Positions 23,949-32,672 of a stretch of 37,407 nt of DNA are shown one piece after another. Position 1 is the stretch's first letter. Each line of letters opens with the position of its first letter. The DNA is taken from positions 1 through 37,407 of the forward strand of contig JAFUCG010000061.1 in the NCBI GenBank assembly GCA_017459795.1, given 5' to 3'. This DNA comes from Erysipelotrichaceae bacterium (lineage in GTDB: Bacteria; Bacillota_I; Bacilli_A; Erysipelotrichales; Erysipelotrichaceae). The notes beneath the pieces are model-generated. The model saw only the letters and a list, made by a program, of their open reading frames with translations. It was not told the DNA's origin and made no database searches. Position numbers and translations under genes: made by a program.

Positions 23949-24728
23949 ATGATACATGCAGAACTCACAATAAGATCCGTAGCCTTGGAAATGGATACCA
24001 AGGTAAATGTCCTGTTACCTGAGGACAGACATCAGACAGTAGATACCAGAGGTAAGAAGTATCCGGTATTATACATTCTCCATGGCTATAAGGAAGACTG
24101 TTCCAGCTGGCTGAATCTTTCAAATATTTTCCTATTATGCCGTGATCTTGATCTGATAGTTGTAATGCCAAGTGCCAATAACAGTTCCTATACTGACATG
24201 GTCTATGGTCAGGCCTATTACACCTGGATCTCAGAAGAGTTGCCGGTAAAGTTAAAGAACTACTTCCCGATAACTGATGACCCGGAAAAGACCTTCATCA
24301 TGGGTGAATCAATGGGTGGTTACGGTACGTTGCGCATAGCCTTAGGCAATCCGGAAAAATATGGCAAGGCTGTTTGTCTTTCTGGGGCAAACATGATAAA
24401 CAGAATGGATGAGACCTCTAACAGATTCATCGGCATTTACGGTAATAAGGAAAACGCCGTAAACGGGGATGGAAACCTGGAAAATCTGGTTCAGAGAATA
24501 AAGCAGGGAAATCTTAAGACGCCTGAATTCATGTTCATGTGCGGTACTGATGACTTTGTCTATGAAGGCTGTAAACAGTTCGCCAGTTACATGAAAAAGG
24601 AATTGCCTGATACAGTGATAAAGGAAGAGTACTGGCCGGGTCTTCATAACTTCTTCTTCTGGAACCAGGCCAATCCAAAGGCCCTTAAATTCTTTGGCTT
24701 TGACATTGAAGAAAACAGTGTAATCTGA
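23949..24728 (+). CDS. Alpha/beta-hydrolase esterase (EstA/esterase D type)
   Basis: The 259-residue cytoplasmic hydrolase has the oxyanion-region LYILHGYKEDCSSW, nucleophile elbow GESMGG (119-124, Ser121), a late Asp in CGTDDF and catalytic His in LHNFFFW. It resembles tributyrin esterases and S-formylglutathione hydrolases; a short-chain acyl ester is the likely substrate (inference). AGGAGA lies 8 nt before the ATG. A perfect terminator begins inside its TGA stop. Confidence 0.88.
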   Translation: MIHAELTIRSVALEMDTKVNVLLPEDRHQTVDTRGKKYPVLYILHGYKEDCSSWLNLSNIFLLCRDLDLIVVMPSANNSSYTDMVYGQAYYTWISEELPVKLKNYFPITDDPEKTFIMGESMGGYGTLRIALGNPEKYGKAVCLSGANMINRMDETSNRFIGIYGNKENAVNGDGNLENLVQRIKQGNLKTPEFMFMCGTDDFVYEGCKQFASYMKKELPDTVIKEEYWPGLHNFFFWNQANPKALKFFGFDIEENSVI

Positions 24729-24753
24729 TGTGCATTAAGCACATCTTTTTTTT
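24727..24753 (+). terminator. Esterase gene terminator
   Basis: The perfect 7-bp stem GATGTGC/GCACATC (24727-24733, 24739-24745) with loop ATTAA is followed by eight Ts. The stem begins within the stop codon. Confidence 0.93.
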
Positions 24754-24809
24754 CGGTTTGTTTAGGAATGTTTGTCTCCACTGGCAATAGGTTTAGTGGA
24801 GGGAAACTT

Positions 24810-27800
24810 ATGAGGATATTGAAATATTCCAGAAACATGATCCTGGCAATCGTAACAAGCATTTTGTTAAGTGTTTGTCAGGGACAGTTCACAGTAAAAG
24901 CAGAAACAGAAATACCTGAAGAAGTTACCGTTACCAAGGTAGGTGGGGGAGTGGCCATTGGTACTAACGGTTGGGTACTGTATGAGGAAGAAAGTGCCTT
25001 TGGCATGTTTACCACTGATGGCGGCTCCATGACTTCACCGGTATTATGCGGTGATGCCTTCATACCGGCCCCGCTTCATGACTTCAACTTGGAAAAGAAG
25101 TATGGGGCAAGCTGTACACTAGTAGGCAGTAACTATGAAGGCATAAGTGAAGTAACGGATAATTACATTAGGAAGATCGTCTGGTATGGCTGGTTAGGAC
25201 CTAAACAGTGGTCAGGTTTCAGTAACAGTGCCTATAATTATTACATTGGTTCTAACAAGAACGTACTTGAGTTACAGGGAAGTCCGTACGCCAACAGTAC
25301 GGATGTTTCAGCTGCGGCCATAACCCAGAATACCTTAAGCCATTACCGCAATAACAAGCAGCTTCATGATCCGATTGAAGCCAGGGGTGTCAGAGCCTAC
25401 ATTTCCTTTCTGGAAACAGCCAGTGATGACATCCCGGCCTATTTCCATGTCTATCAGTTAATAACCACTAATGACCGGCAGGATTTCTTCTGGTTCAGTT
25501 ATTATCCATCAGGAGACGTAAGCCTGCGTAAAGGCATTGGTAGTGACAGTAATCTGATAAAGGATTATCCTGACTACTTCAGTCTGGGAAACGCTGAGTA
25601 TGAGGTAAAGGATGGCTTGGGTAATGTCGTTGGTAAGCTGGTTACTGACGCAAATGGTGACAGTAATGTCTTAAAGGAACTAAAGACCGGAACCTATACG
25701 GTAAGAGAAGTAAAGGCACCTAAGGGTTTCAAACTGAATAATAATGTTGAAACAGTTGAAATCAGGGATGGTGAAACAAGCGTAATCAATGTTTCTGATG
25801 AGCCTGATCTCTTGATTGCGGATGTTTTATTAAGAAAAGTGGCCGATAATAATGAACCAATGAAGGATGTCCAGTTCAGGGTAACTCATTACCGTGAACT
25901 GAAAAATTCTATTGGTGAACTTGAAGGGTTAAGCGCTAAGAGAAGCTGGGTTTTCAAGACAGATGCCAATGGTGAAATAAAGGCAGATAACAGCCATAAG
26001 GTAAGCGGTGATGAATTATACCTTAAGGATAACGGGCAGGCCGTATTATTGCCTGGTACATATCTTTTTGAAGAAGTCAGTACACCGGAAGGCTTCATTA
26101 AGGCAGATCCATTCCTTAAGACAGTTGACTATGATAATGCTTCAGGAAATCTGACATATTTGGTACCTACTGTTAAGAACATTCATGAGGGTTATCTTGA
26201 ACTAAATAAGAAAGCCAGTGATGAATTATTAAGCATTACTCATCCAATTACCGGCAGTCAGTATACGGTATTTACTAATGGCGAATGTAGCAATGTTGCC
26301 AGAACCATGAACAATGAGGAGGCAGTTCTGACAATTGGGGATAACGGGTATTCTCAGAAGATTGCCTTAATGCCTGGCAAGTACTATCTGAAGGAAACTC
26401 ATGCTCCAAGAGGCTGGGCACTTGACGAAAATGTCTATGAGTTATTCATCAGCAGTTGGAAGACAACGACCCAGCAGTTAATAAACAAGCCTCAGACCAT
26501 TACCATCGTCATCCAGAAAGTAGATAAGGAAACCGGAGAAAGAATTCCGCAGGGCTTGGGTGAGTTTGCGGGAGCTGTATATAAGGTTGAACACTACGAT
26601 GTGATCAACGATGTGATGGTGAAGGATGGCGAAATCGTGCTTGATGAAAACGGTCAGGGTAAACTGGAAAAACTGGTTCCCGGTCAGTATACGGTCACGG
26701 AAATAAAGGCGCCTGCCGGTTATGCCTTAAACAGTGAACCGGTTGAAGTAAGAGCAGGAATAAAGGAAGATAATACGGCGGTATTTGTCTATGAAGTGGA
26801 ATCATTGGAAACAGTTACCAAAGTCCAGATAATCAAGAAGACCATTGATGAAAGTGAACTGGAAGTACCGTTAGAGGGAGCAGTATTACAGATCGAAGAT
26901 GAAAACGGCAATGTCGTAGTCAATAGCTGGGTAAGTACAACTGAACCGGTAGTAATTAAGGGACTTAAGCAGGATCAGAAGTATTACCTAGTAGAAACAA
27001 GTGCGCCTGAAGGTTATCTTGCATTGACTGGCAAAATTGAATTTACGGTAGGTAACGAAGAAGGAATGATCGAGGTATTCAATGAACCGTTACCGGAAAT
27101 AGCCACATCTGCAGTTTTTGAAAATGGTTTGAAGATGAGTGAACCTAGGGAAACTGAAGTCATTGATGAAGTTGACTTAAGCAGATTGAAAAAAGGCGGA
27201 AGTTACCTGATCAGGGGCGAACTGGTGGATGAAGAGGAGAATGTTATTTCATCAGGTAATCTGGAATTTGTGGCTGAAGGAAGAAATGAGATAAGAGAAA
27301 TCAGCTTTTCAGTTAACGGTAAGGAATTAGCGGGAAACAAACTGATCGTATATGAATATCTGTACAGAGAAAATAACGGTGACTGGGAAGAAGTTGCCAG
27401 ACATAAGGATCCTTACGATGAGAAACAGACCGTATATTTTACAAGCCTTGCTACAAGCGCCTTTGACGGGGCTGATGAGGACAAATATCTGTTGAATCAG
27501 GGTGAACAGGTCATTAAGGATGTCATCAGCTATGAGAACTTATTGCCTGGTGAATATGAGGTAGAAACAGTGTTGGTTGACAGTAACACTTCAGAAGTCG
27601 TTTTAAGTGAACAGGAGAGGCATAAAGTTGAGGTGAACACTTTATCGGGAAGCTTTGAAACAACGCTTAAAGTTGATGGAAAGGCCTTAGAGGGAAGAAC
27701 ACTGACGGTGTACGAGTACGTATATCAGAATGACAAGTTAGTGGCCAGCCATTGTGAAAAGGATTGTGTTTCACAGATGATCTCCATACCTTCAATCATC

Positions 27801-28823
27801 ACCAACGCCTCAAGAACATTTACTTCTGAACAGGAAGATTTCAGCTACGTTACGGTTGATGAAATTGTCTACGACAACTTATTGGCTGATGGCAGTGAAT
27901 ATGAAATGACGGGAACCTTGATCGATAAGAAGACCGGAAACATCATGAAGGATGAAGCAGGAAACGACTTAACTTCCAGCGTATCATTTACCCCTGAAGA
28001 AAGCTCAGGAAGTATTCAGGTAAGCTTTGAAGGTGACGGTAATCTGGTTAAGGGAAACGAGGTAGTAGTATATGAACAGCTTAAGAAGGATGGAAAGGTA
28101 TTTGCCTTGCATAATGACCTGAATAATGAAAAACAGACTGTTGAATTTCCTGATCTTAACATCAAGGTGTTAAAAACAGATGAAAACGGCAAGCCATTGG
28201 CTGATGCCTTATTACAGGTACTGGATGAAGAAGGAAATATTGTCTGCCAGTTTTTAAGCGGTGAAGATGAAGATGGCTTTGACATCAGTACCTATGTCAA
28301 AGGTGGTAAGAAATACGTTCTTCACGAACTTGAAAGTCCATTTGGCTATAAGAAGGCAGAAGACGAGGAATTCATAGCTGAAGGAGTTGGTGAAAAGGTA
28401 CAGCTCATTGAAATGAATGATGAACTGGAAAACATCAGAATCAAAGTTATTAAGCTTAATGAAGAAAAGAAGAGACTGGCAAACTGTGAGTTTACGGTTT
28501 ACCTTGACGATAAGGCAGTTGAAAGAAAGATGACCGACCTTAATGGCGAAGTAATGTTTGAATTACCGTATCGCGCAGGTTACTACCTTAAGGAAACGAA
28601 GGCACCGGAAGGCTACTACCGTAATGATGAAAAATATGTGGTAATAATCAATGAAGGTTATGACTTTGAAAAAAACATTGTGGAATTCAATGTAACTGAT
28701 AAGAAGATACCGGTGGTTGATACTGGTGATAACAGTAATCTGTACATCTGGTACGCTTCGGCAGCTTCATCCCTGTCGGGAGCAGTTTACATTTTACTAA
28801 GAAGAAGGAAACAGAACCGGTAA
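24810..28823 (+). CDS. Cell-wall-anchored thioester adhesin with CnaB-like and T-Q ester domains
   Basis: This 1337-residue surface protein has a signal peptide (1-31), an N-terminal region resembling a thioester domain with candidate cross-link residues Cys80 (VLCGDAF) and Gln173 (ITQNTL), then five CnaB/SpaA-type prealbumin-like domains (~255-760), each ending in a motif like KETHAPRGW. Three VaFE/T-Q ester repeats follow (~764-1115; candidate Thr-Gln pairs 766/873, 882/989, 998/1109), then two more CnaB-like domains (1117-1297). The C terminus has a variant sorting signal PVVDTG (1301-1306), a hydrophobic helix and RRRKQNR. Isopeptide, ester and thioester bonds would give a stiff stalk with a covalent-binding tip. 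The start at 24810 has GGAGGGAAA upstream. No sortase gene is nearby. Confidence 0.88.
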   Translation: MRILKYSRNMILAIVTSILLSVCQGQFTVKAETEIPEEVTVTKVGGGVAIGTNGWVLYEEESAFGMFTTDGGSMTSPVLCGDAFIPAPLHDFNLEKKYGASCTLVGSNYEGISEVTDNYIRKIVWYGWLGPKQWSGFSNSAYNYYIGSNKNVLELQGSPYANSTDVSAAAITQNTLSHYRNNKQLHDPIEARGVRAYISFLETASDDIPAYFHVYQLITTNDRQDFFWFSYYPSGDVSLRKGIGSDSNLIKDYPDYFSLGNAEYEVKDGLGNVVGKLVTDANGDSNVLKELKTGTYTVREVKAPKGFKLNNNVETVEIRDGETSVINVSDEPDLLIADVLLRKVADNNEPMKDVQFRVTHYRELKNSIGELEGLSAKRSWVFKTDANGEIKADNSHKVSGDELYLKDNGQAVLLPGTYLFEEVSTPEGFIKADPFLKTVDYDNASGNLTYLVPTVKNIHEGYLELNKKASDELLSITHPITGSQYTVFTNGECSNVARTMNNEEAVLTIGDNGYSQKIALMPGKYYLKETHAPRGWALDENVYELFISSWKTTTQQLINKPQTITIVIQKVDKETGERIPQGLGEFAGAVYKVEHYDVINDVMVKDGEIVLDENGQGKLEKLVPGQYTVTEIKAPAGYALNSEPVEVRAGIKEDNTAVFVYEVESLETVTKVQIIKKTIDESELEVPLEGAVLQIEDENGNVVVNSWVSTTEPVVIKGLKQDQKYYLVETSAPEGYLALTGKIEFTVGNEEGMIEVFNEPLPEIATSAVFENGLKMSEPRETEVIDEVDLSRLKKGGSYLIRGELVDEEENVISSGNLEFVAEGRNEIREISFSVNGKELAGNKLIVYEYLYRENNGDWEEVARHKDPYDEKQTVYFTSLATSAFDGADEDKYLLNQGEQVIKDVISYENLLPGEYEVETVLVDSNTSEVVLSEQERHKVEVNTLSGSFETTLKVDGKALEGRTLTVYEYVYQNDKLVASHCEKDCVSQMISIPSIITNASRTFTSEQEDFSYVTVDEIVYDNLLADGSEYEMTGTLIDKKTGNIMKDEAGNDLTSSVSFTPEESSGSIQVSFEGDGNLVKGNEVVVYEQLKKDGKVFALHNDLNNEKQTVEFPDLNIKVLKTDENGKPLADALLQVLDEEGNIVCQFLSGEDEDGFDISTYVKGGKKYVLHELESPFGYKKAEDEEFIAEGVGEKVQLIEMNDELENIRIKVIKLNEEKKRLANCEFTVYLDDKAVERKMTDLNGEVMFELPYRAGYYLKETKAPEGYYRNDEKYVVIINEGYDFEKNIVEFNVTDKKIPVVDTGDNSNLYIWYASAASSLSGAVYILLRRRKQNR

Positions 28824-28834
28824 CGGTTCTGTTT
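28809..28834 (+). terminator. Surface-protein gene terminator
   Basis: A perfect 11-bp stem (28809-28819 with 28824-28834) encloses loop GTAA, which contains the TAA stop. The T-tract is short (TTT), so termination may be imperfect. Confidence 0.7.
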
Positions 28835-28895
28835 GCATATTAAGTGCATAGTTGTTTTCTGATTGTTAAAATATAGAAAAAAGTGAGGAAACAAT

Positions 28896-29723
28896 ATGGA
28901 AGAAAAGGAAATACAGGCTCGCATAGAAAAGGGCAGAAGTCTGATCAGAACAGGCTATGACCCAACGGATTATTCTGATTATCAGACTGATCAGGATTTA
29001 AGAAAGCCGCAGCCGCCATTAGTAAAGGCACCAATGACCGATAACATCATTGACTTGCCGATAAGCTTTGAAGGAATCTGGTACAATCATGACTTCCTGA
29101 ACATCATTAACAGCCGTTCATCTCACCGTGTCTTTACCGAAGAGAAGATGAGTTTATTACAGCTGTCATTCTTATTATGGTGTTGTCAGGGGGTCAAGGA
29201 CATCCGTGGCAAGGCCTATGCAACATTAAGAACTGTACCGTGCGGTGGGGCCAGACATCAGTTTGAAACCTACATGACCATTCAGAATGTTGAGGGTCTT
29301 AAGGATGGCTTATATCACTATCTGCCAATGGGCCATAAGATCGAATTCTTAAAGGAAATCGATGACATTAAGGGCTTCATCAGTAAGTCCTTAGAAGGGC
29401 AGTCATGGGCTGCTAAGGCCAATATCGTATTCTACTTCAGCATGGATTTCTACAGGGTAGAATGGCGCTATGGCATCTTTGCCCATAGGGTGGCCTTGAT
29501 CGATGCCGGTCACATTACCGAAAACATCTATCTGGCTTCTACGGCTTTGGATTTAGGTGGTTGCGCAATTGGCTCAGTAGATGGCAAGTATTGCGATGAA
29601 ACATTTGGCCTGGATGGTCAAAATGAATCAATTTTCTATGCTCATCCGGTTGGAACGGTTTCCTTAAAGGACAGCCAGAAGGAACACGACTTTTACGCCT
29701 TTGTTAAGGACGCCGGCTGGTAA
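28896..29723 (+). CDS. SagB/ThcOx-type nitroreductase-family oxidoreductase
   Basis: This is a 275-residue FMN-dependent oxidoreductase. The nitroreductase core starts near residue 70 with INSRSSHRVF, continues with LLWCCQGV, TVPCGGARHQFETYMTI, and the FMN-binding DAGHITENIYLASTALDLGG. Family members oxidise azolines in thiazole/oxazole peptide biosynthesis (SagB) or have other redox roles. No cyclodehydratase or precursor peptide is nearby, so a stand-alone role is more likely; the substrate is unknown. GTGAGGAAA precedes the ATG. Confidence 0.88.
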   Translation: MEEKEIQARIEKGRSLIRTGYDPTDYSDYQTDQDLRKPQPPLVKAPMTDNIIDLPISFEGIWYNHDFLNIINSRSSHRVFTEEKMSLLQLSFLLWCCQGVKDIRGKAYATLRTVPCGGARHQFETYMTIQNVEGLKDGLYHYLPMGHKIEFLKEIDDIKGFISKSLEGQSWAAKANIVFYFSMDFYRVEWRYGIFAHRVALIDAGHITENIYLASTALDLGGCAIGSVDGKYCDETFGLDGQNESIFYAHPVGTVSLKDSQKEHDFYAFVKDAGW

Positions 29724-29728
29724 AGTGT

Positions 29729-29734
29729 TATAAT
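29729..29734 (+). promoter_or_regulatory. Putative -10 box of the alcohol dehydrogenase gene
   Basis: TATAAT lies 27 nt before the ATG, after the nitroreductase stop. There is no clear -35 box at 17 bp. Confidence 0.45.
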
Positions 29735-29761
29735 GTAGATAAACAGGGGAGGTAAATAATA

Positions 29762-30940
29762 ATGATTAATTTCGTATACTATACACCAACCAAAATGGTG
29801 TTTGGTAAGGACACACAATATGAGGTAGGCAAGCTCGTAAAGGAAACTGGCGCCAAGAGTGTTCTTGTTCACTATGGCAGTGAAAGAGTAGTAAGAACAG
29901 GTCTGATTTCAACCGTCACAAAGGCACTTGATGAAGAAGGAATCAAGTACGTAGTATTAGGCGGTGTTGTACCAAATCCGCATCTGTCTAAGGTAAGAGA
30001 AGGCATAGAGTTAGGAAAAGCCAATAATGTTGATCTTATTCTGGCAGTAGGTGGCGGCAGTGTAATTGACAGTTCCAAGGCCATTGCCTATGGCTTAGGA
30101 GAACCTGACAAGGATGTCTGGGAATTATACCGTCATGAAAGAAAGGCTCTCAAGTGCTTACCGGTAGCTACAATTCTAACTATCGCAGCAGCCGGTTCAG
30201 AAATGAGCAACAGTTCCGTAATTACCAATGAAATAACCGGGGAAAAGAGAGCCTATGACGATGATATCGCCAGACCGGTATTCTCAATCCTCAATCCTGA
30301 GTTCACCGTTACATTACCTGATTATCAGACCATGAGCGGCTGTACCGACATGATGATGCACACCATGGAAAGATATTTCTCAACTGCCGGTAACATGGAG
30401 ATCACTGATGCCATTGCCGAAGCATTAATGAGACAGGTCATGAAGACATCTAAGATCTTACATAAGGATCCAACTAATTACGAAGCCAGAGCAGATGCCA
30501 TGTGGGCAGGAAGCTTAGCTCATAACGGCTTGACAGGTTGCGGTACCAACAGTGACTGGGCAACTCACTTACTGGAACATGAATTAGGTGGCATGTTTGA
30601 CGTAACTCATGGCGCAGGCTTAGCAGCCATCTGGCCAAGCTGGGCAAGATACGTTCATGATAATGACATGGACAGATTTGTAAAGTTTGCCTTAAATGTC
30701 ATGGAAGTTGAAAAGCAGCCAACTGATGAAGAAACAGTAGAAGCAGGCATCAGAGCATTGGAAAACTTCTATCATGAAATCGGCATGCCAATCAACATGA
30801 AGGAATTAGGCATTGAACCAACTGATGAACAGATCGACAAGCTGGCTGAATCATGTGCAAGGGCAGCGGGCGGTCCATTAGGTTGTGCAAAGCCATTATT
30901 AAAGGAAGACATGGTCAAGATCTATAAGATGGCCAGATAA
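29762..30940 (+). CDS. Iron-containing NAD(P)H-dependent alcohol dehydrogenase (butanol-dehydrogenase-like)
   Basis: This 392-residue group III alcohol dehydrogenase reduces aldehydes to alcohols in fermentation. The nucleotide site GGGSVIDSSKAIAYG lies near residues 98-112. The metal ligands are the Asp in CTDMMMHTMERY and the histidines in that region, in AHNGLTGCGTNSDWATHLLEHELGG, and in THGAGLAAIWP. It is closest to BdhA/YqhD-type enzymes by these motifs; exact substrate is unknown. GGGGAGGTAAA is a strong ribosome binding site. A long terminator follows at 30965. Confidence 0.93.
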   Translation: MINFVYYTPTKMVFGKDTQYEVGKLVKETGAKSVLVHYGSERVVRTGLISTVTKALDEEGIKYVVLGGVVPNPHLSKVREGIELGKANNVDLILAVGGGSVIDSSKAIAYGLGEPDKDVWELYRHERKALKCLPVATILTIAAAGSEMSNSSVITNEITGEKRAYDDDIARPVFSILNPEFTVTLPDYQTMSGCTDMMMHTMERYFSTAGNMEITDAIAEALMRQVMKTSKILHKDPTNYEARADAMWAGSLAHNGLTGCGTNSDWATHLLEHELGGMFDVTHGAGLAAIWPSWARYVHDNDMDRFVKFALNVMEVEKQPTDEETVEAGIRALENFYHEIGMPINMKELGIEPTDEQIDKLAESCARAAGGPLGCAKPLLKEDMVKIYKMAR

Positions 30941-30964
30941 TCTGAAAACTTGTTTTAGGCATAA

Positions 30965-30996
30965 AAAAACGATTAAACCTGAGTTTAATCGTTTTT
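30965..30996. terminator. Bidirectional terminator after the alcohol dehydrogenase gene
   Basis: A 14-bp perfect stem (30965-30978 with 30983-30996) around CTGA carries A/T tracts on both sides, so it works for the forward gene and for the minus-strand remnant. Confidence 0.9.
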
Positions 30997-30999
30997 CTT

Positions 31000-31230
31000 C
31001 TAACTTTTTGCTTCTTCAAGAGGAGTATTGGTAATCTGATCAACCTGTTCACCCTTGAAAATCAGCATGACGTCATTTTCCAGTACGACCGTATCACCAT
31101 TAGGAATGATCTTTTCATCTCCTCTGATGATCATGATGATCAGCCAGCACACCAATCTTATATGAAAACTTCTCGGAAACAACACAAAGAAGAATTACCA
31201 GCGAAACCCCAGTACAATATTACTGATCAT
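31000..31230 (-). pseudogene. Remnant of a transporter with an RCK_C (TrkA-C) domain
   Basis: The intact C-terminal part (31000-31185) reads LIIMIIRGDEKIIPNGDTVV followed by LENDVMLIFKGE, the hallmark of an RCK_C domain such as ends some chloride channels and cation antiporters. Upstream on the same strand, MISNIVLGFRW from an ATG with an AGGGGTGA site ends at TAA, and the good-looking stretch VSEKFSYKIGVLAD is in a different frame, so at least one frameshift or stop is present. No full-length transporter fits, because tRNA-Gly begins at 31306. It is most likely a decayed 3' fragment. Confidence 0.6.
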
Positions 31231-31248
31231 TCAAAATCACCCCTAATT

Positions 31249-31285
31249 AAAAAATAAGGGTTTCTTTTGCATGAAGAAACCCTTA
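31249..31285 (-). terminator. Terminator of tRNA-Gly(CCC)
   Basis: The perfect 12-bp stem TAAGGGTTTCTT/AAGAAACCCTTA (arms 31255-31266 and 31274-31285) on the minus strand is followed by TTTTTT. It lies 20 nt after the tRNA 3' end. Confidence 0.88.
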
Positions 31286-31305
31286 ATTCTGATCTTTAAA
31301 AAAAA

Positions 31306-31379
31306 TGGAGCAGGCGACGGGAATCGAACCCGCATCATTAGCTTGGGAAGCTAAGGTTCTGCCACTGAACTACGCCTGC
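31306..31379 (-). tRNA. tRNA-Gly(CCC), CCA encoded
   Basis: The acceptor GCAGGCG pairs with CGCCTGC and is followed by TCCA. The anticodon arm is TTAGC-TTCCCAA-GCTAA, giving anticodon CCC (reads GGG). The T-arm GGTTCGATTCC is present. A TACAAT -10 candidate lies just upstream on the minus strand. Confidence 0.95.
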
Positions 31380-31420
31380 GTATTTCATATTGTATCATAT
31401 TTTTTAGGTTAATTAAATGT

Positions 31421-31426
31421 TATAAT
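31421..31426 (+). promoter_or_regulatory. Putative -10 box of the thioredoxin-barnase operon
   Basis: TATAAT lies 21 nt before the TTG start of the lipoprotein gene, with GAAGAAGGTG between. The -35 region is a T-run and not a clear match. Confidence 0.5.
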
Positions 31427-31447
31427 CAATACGAAGAAGGTGTTGAA

Positions 31448-32137
31448 TTGAAAAAGATATTAATGCTCTTTGGAATATTACTGCTGTTATGTGGTTGTTC
31501 AAACAGTAATCCTGACGCCTTGAAATTCAAGCAGGATTATGAAAAACTGAACGGTCAGACAACTGAAAGCGGCAATAAGTACAGAGAGGTAGAAATAGAT
31601 GCGAAGAACCCGTTTGTCTATGTCGAACTGGATGAAGTCTTAAGAAGGATGGACAATGGTGAAACGTTCATTGTTTATTTCGGGGCCAACTGGTGCCCAT
31701 GGTGCCGCAGTATTCTTACTACGGTCATAAAGACAGCCAGGGAACTAAAAATTGATAAGATCTATTACGTTGATGTCAGAAAGGACAATGATCATGACCT
31801 TGACATCCGTGACAGTTACGCAGTCGATGAAAGCGGCAGGATCTATCTTTCTCACGAAGGTACGGAAGCTTATCACAAGTTCATTGAAAGAGCTTCGGAA
31901 GTTCTGGATGACTACAGCCGGGAGGATGTTCCAACATTGGATGGTACTGAGTTTGAAGGAGCTAAGAGAGTTGGAGCGCCAAACTTCGTATTAATAGAAA
32001 AGGGCCAGGCAGTAAACATGATCACAGGAATCAGTTCCTTACAGTCTGATCCATATCAGGAATTAAATGATGACATCTTACAGGATGTAAGCGATATGTT
32101 CACAAAACTGTTTGAACAGTATCTGAAAGGCAGGTAA
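31448..32137 (+). CDS. Thioredoxin-like lipoprotein
   Basis: The 229-residue product has a lipoprotein signal (MKKILMLFGILLLLCGC, Cys17 lipidated) and an outside-facing thioredoxin-like domain with redox motif CPWC (83-86) in FIVYFGANWCPWCRSIL. It resembles bacteriocin-accessory-type and other extracytoplasmic thioredoxin-fold proteins, which make or reduce disulfides. TTG at 31448 is chosen as the start because AAGGTG lies upstream and it restores the MKK signal-peptide start; the ATG at codon 6 would remove the basic end. It is 5 nt before the barnase-type gene, which has two cysteines that could be a substrate. Confidence 0.85.
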   Translation: MKKILMLFGILLLLCGCSNSNPDALKFKQDYEKLNGQTTESGNKYREVEIDAKNPFVYVELDEVLRRMDNGETFIVYFGANWCPWCRSILTTVIKTARELKIDKIYYVDVRKDNDHDLDIRDSYAVDESGRIYLSHEGTEAYHKFIERASEVLDDYSREDVPTLDGTEFEGAKRVGAPNFVLIEKGQAVNMITGISSLQSDPYQELNDDILQDVSDMFTKLFEQYLKGR

Positions 32138-32142
32138 TTAAC

Positions 32143-32670
32143 ATGAACAATAAGAAAACGATATTACCGATATTACTGGTATTAGTAATCGTCGCCTTCA
32201 TTTCCGGCTATCTTTTGGGTAAGGGAAGTAATCAGCCGCAGAATGAACCGGTCGATAATCCAATCACCATCGTAACGCCAACTACTGATCCAACTAACCA
32301 GGGTAATGGGAATGAAAACCAGGTTAAGGAAGACGGACAATATAACACAAAGGAAGAAGTAGCCTTGTACATTCACCTGTACGGTCACTTACCGGACAAC
32401 TACGTTACCAAGAAACAGGCTAAGGAAAAAGGCTGGTCCAGCGGTTCCTTGGAGGCTTATTTCCCTGGCTGCAGCATTGGCGGGGATGTTTTTGGAAACA
32501 GGGAAGGCTTACTTCCTGAGAAAAAGGGCCGGACATATTATGAATGTGACATTGATACTGCCGGTAAGAAGAGCCGTGGGGAAAAGCGAATAGTCTTCTC
32601 AGATGACGGCCTGGTATATTATACCGATGATCATTATGAGAGTTTTGAATTACTGTATGGGGAGGAATAG
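32143..32670 (+). CDS. Membrane-anchored barnase-family ribonuclease
   Basis: The 175-residue product has an N-terminal membrane anchor (residues ~7-26), a Pro/Thr/Asn-rich linker (~30-65) and a barnase-type guanyl-specific RNase domain. The barnase landmarks align throughout: LPDNYVTKKQAKEKGW (Lys90 for K27), SIGGDVFGNREGLLP (Arg120 for R59), YYECDID (Glu134 for the general base E73), EKRIVF (Arg149 for R87) and TDDHYESF (His164 for H102). All catalytic residues are kept. Unlike barnase it has two cysteines, 110 and 135. A signal anchor rather than a cleaved signal is likely, as no Ala-x-Ala site is seen. Barstar is encoded next. Confidence 0.93.
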   Translation: MNNKKTILPILLVLVIVAFISGYLLGKGSNQPQNEPVDNPITIVTPTTDPTNQGNGNENQVKEDGQYNTKEEVALYIHLYGHLPDNYVTKKQAKEKGWSSGSLEAYFPGCSIGGDVFGNREGLLPEKKGRTYYECDIDTAGKKSRGEKRIVFSDDGLVYYTDDHYESFELLYGEE

Positions 32671-32672
32671 TC

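Noticed and set aside
28896-29723. Thiazole/oxazole-modified microcin biosynthetic cluster
   Set aside because: Only a SagB-like oxidoreductase is present; no cyclodehydratase, precursor peptide or exporter is adjacent.
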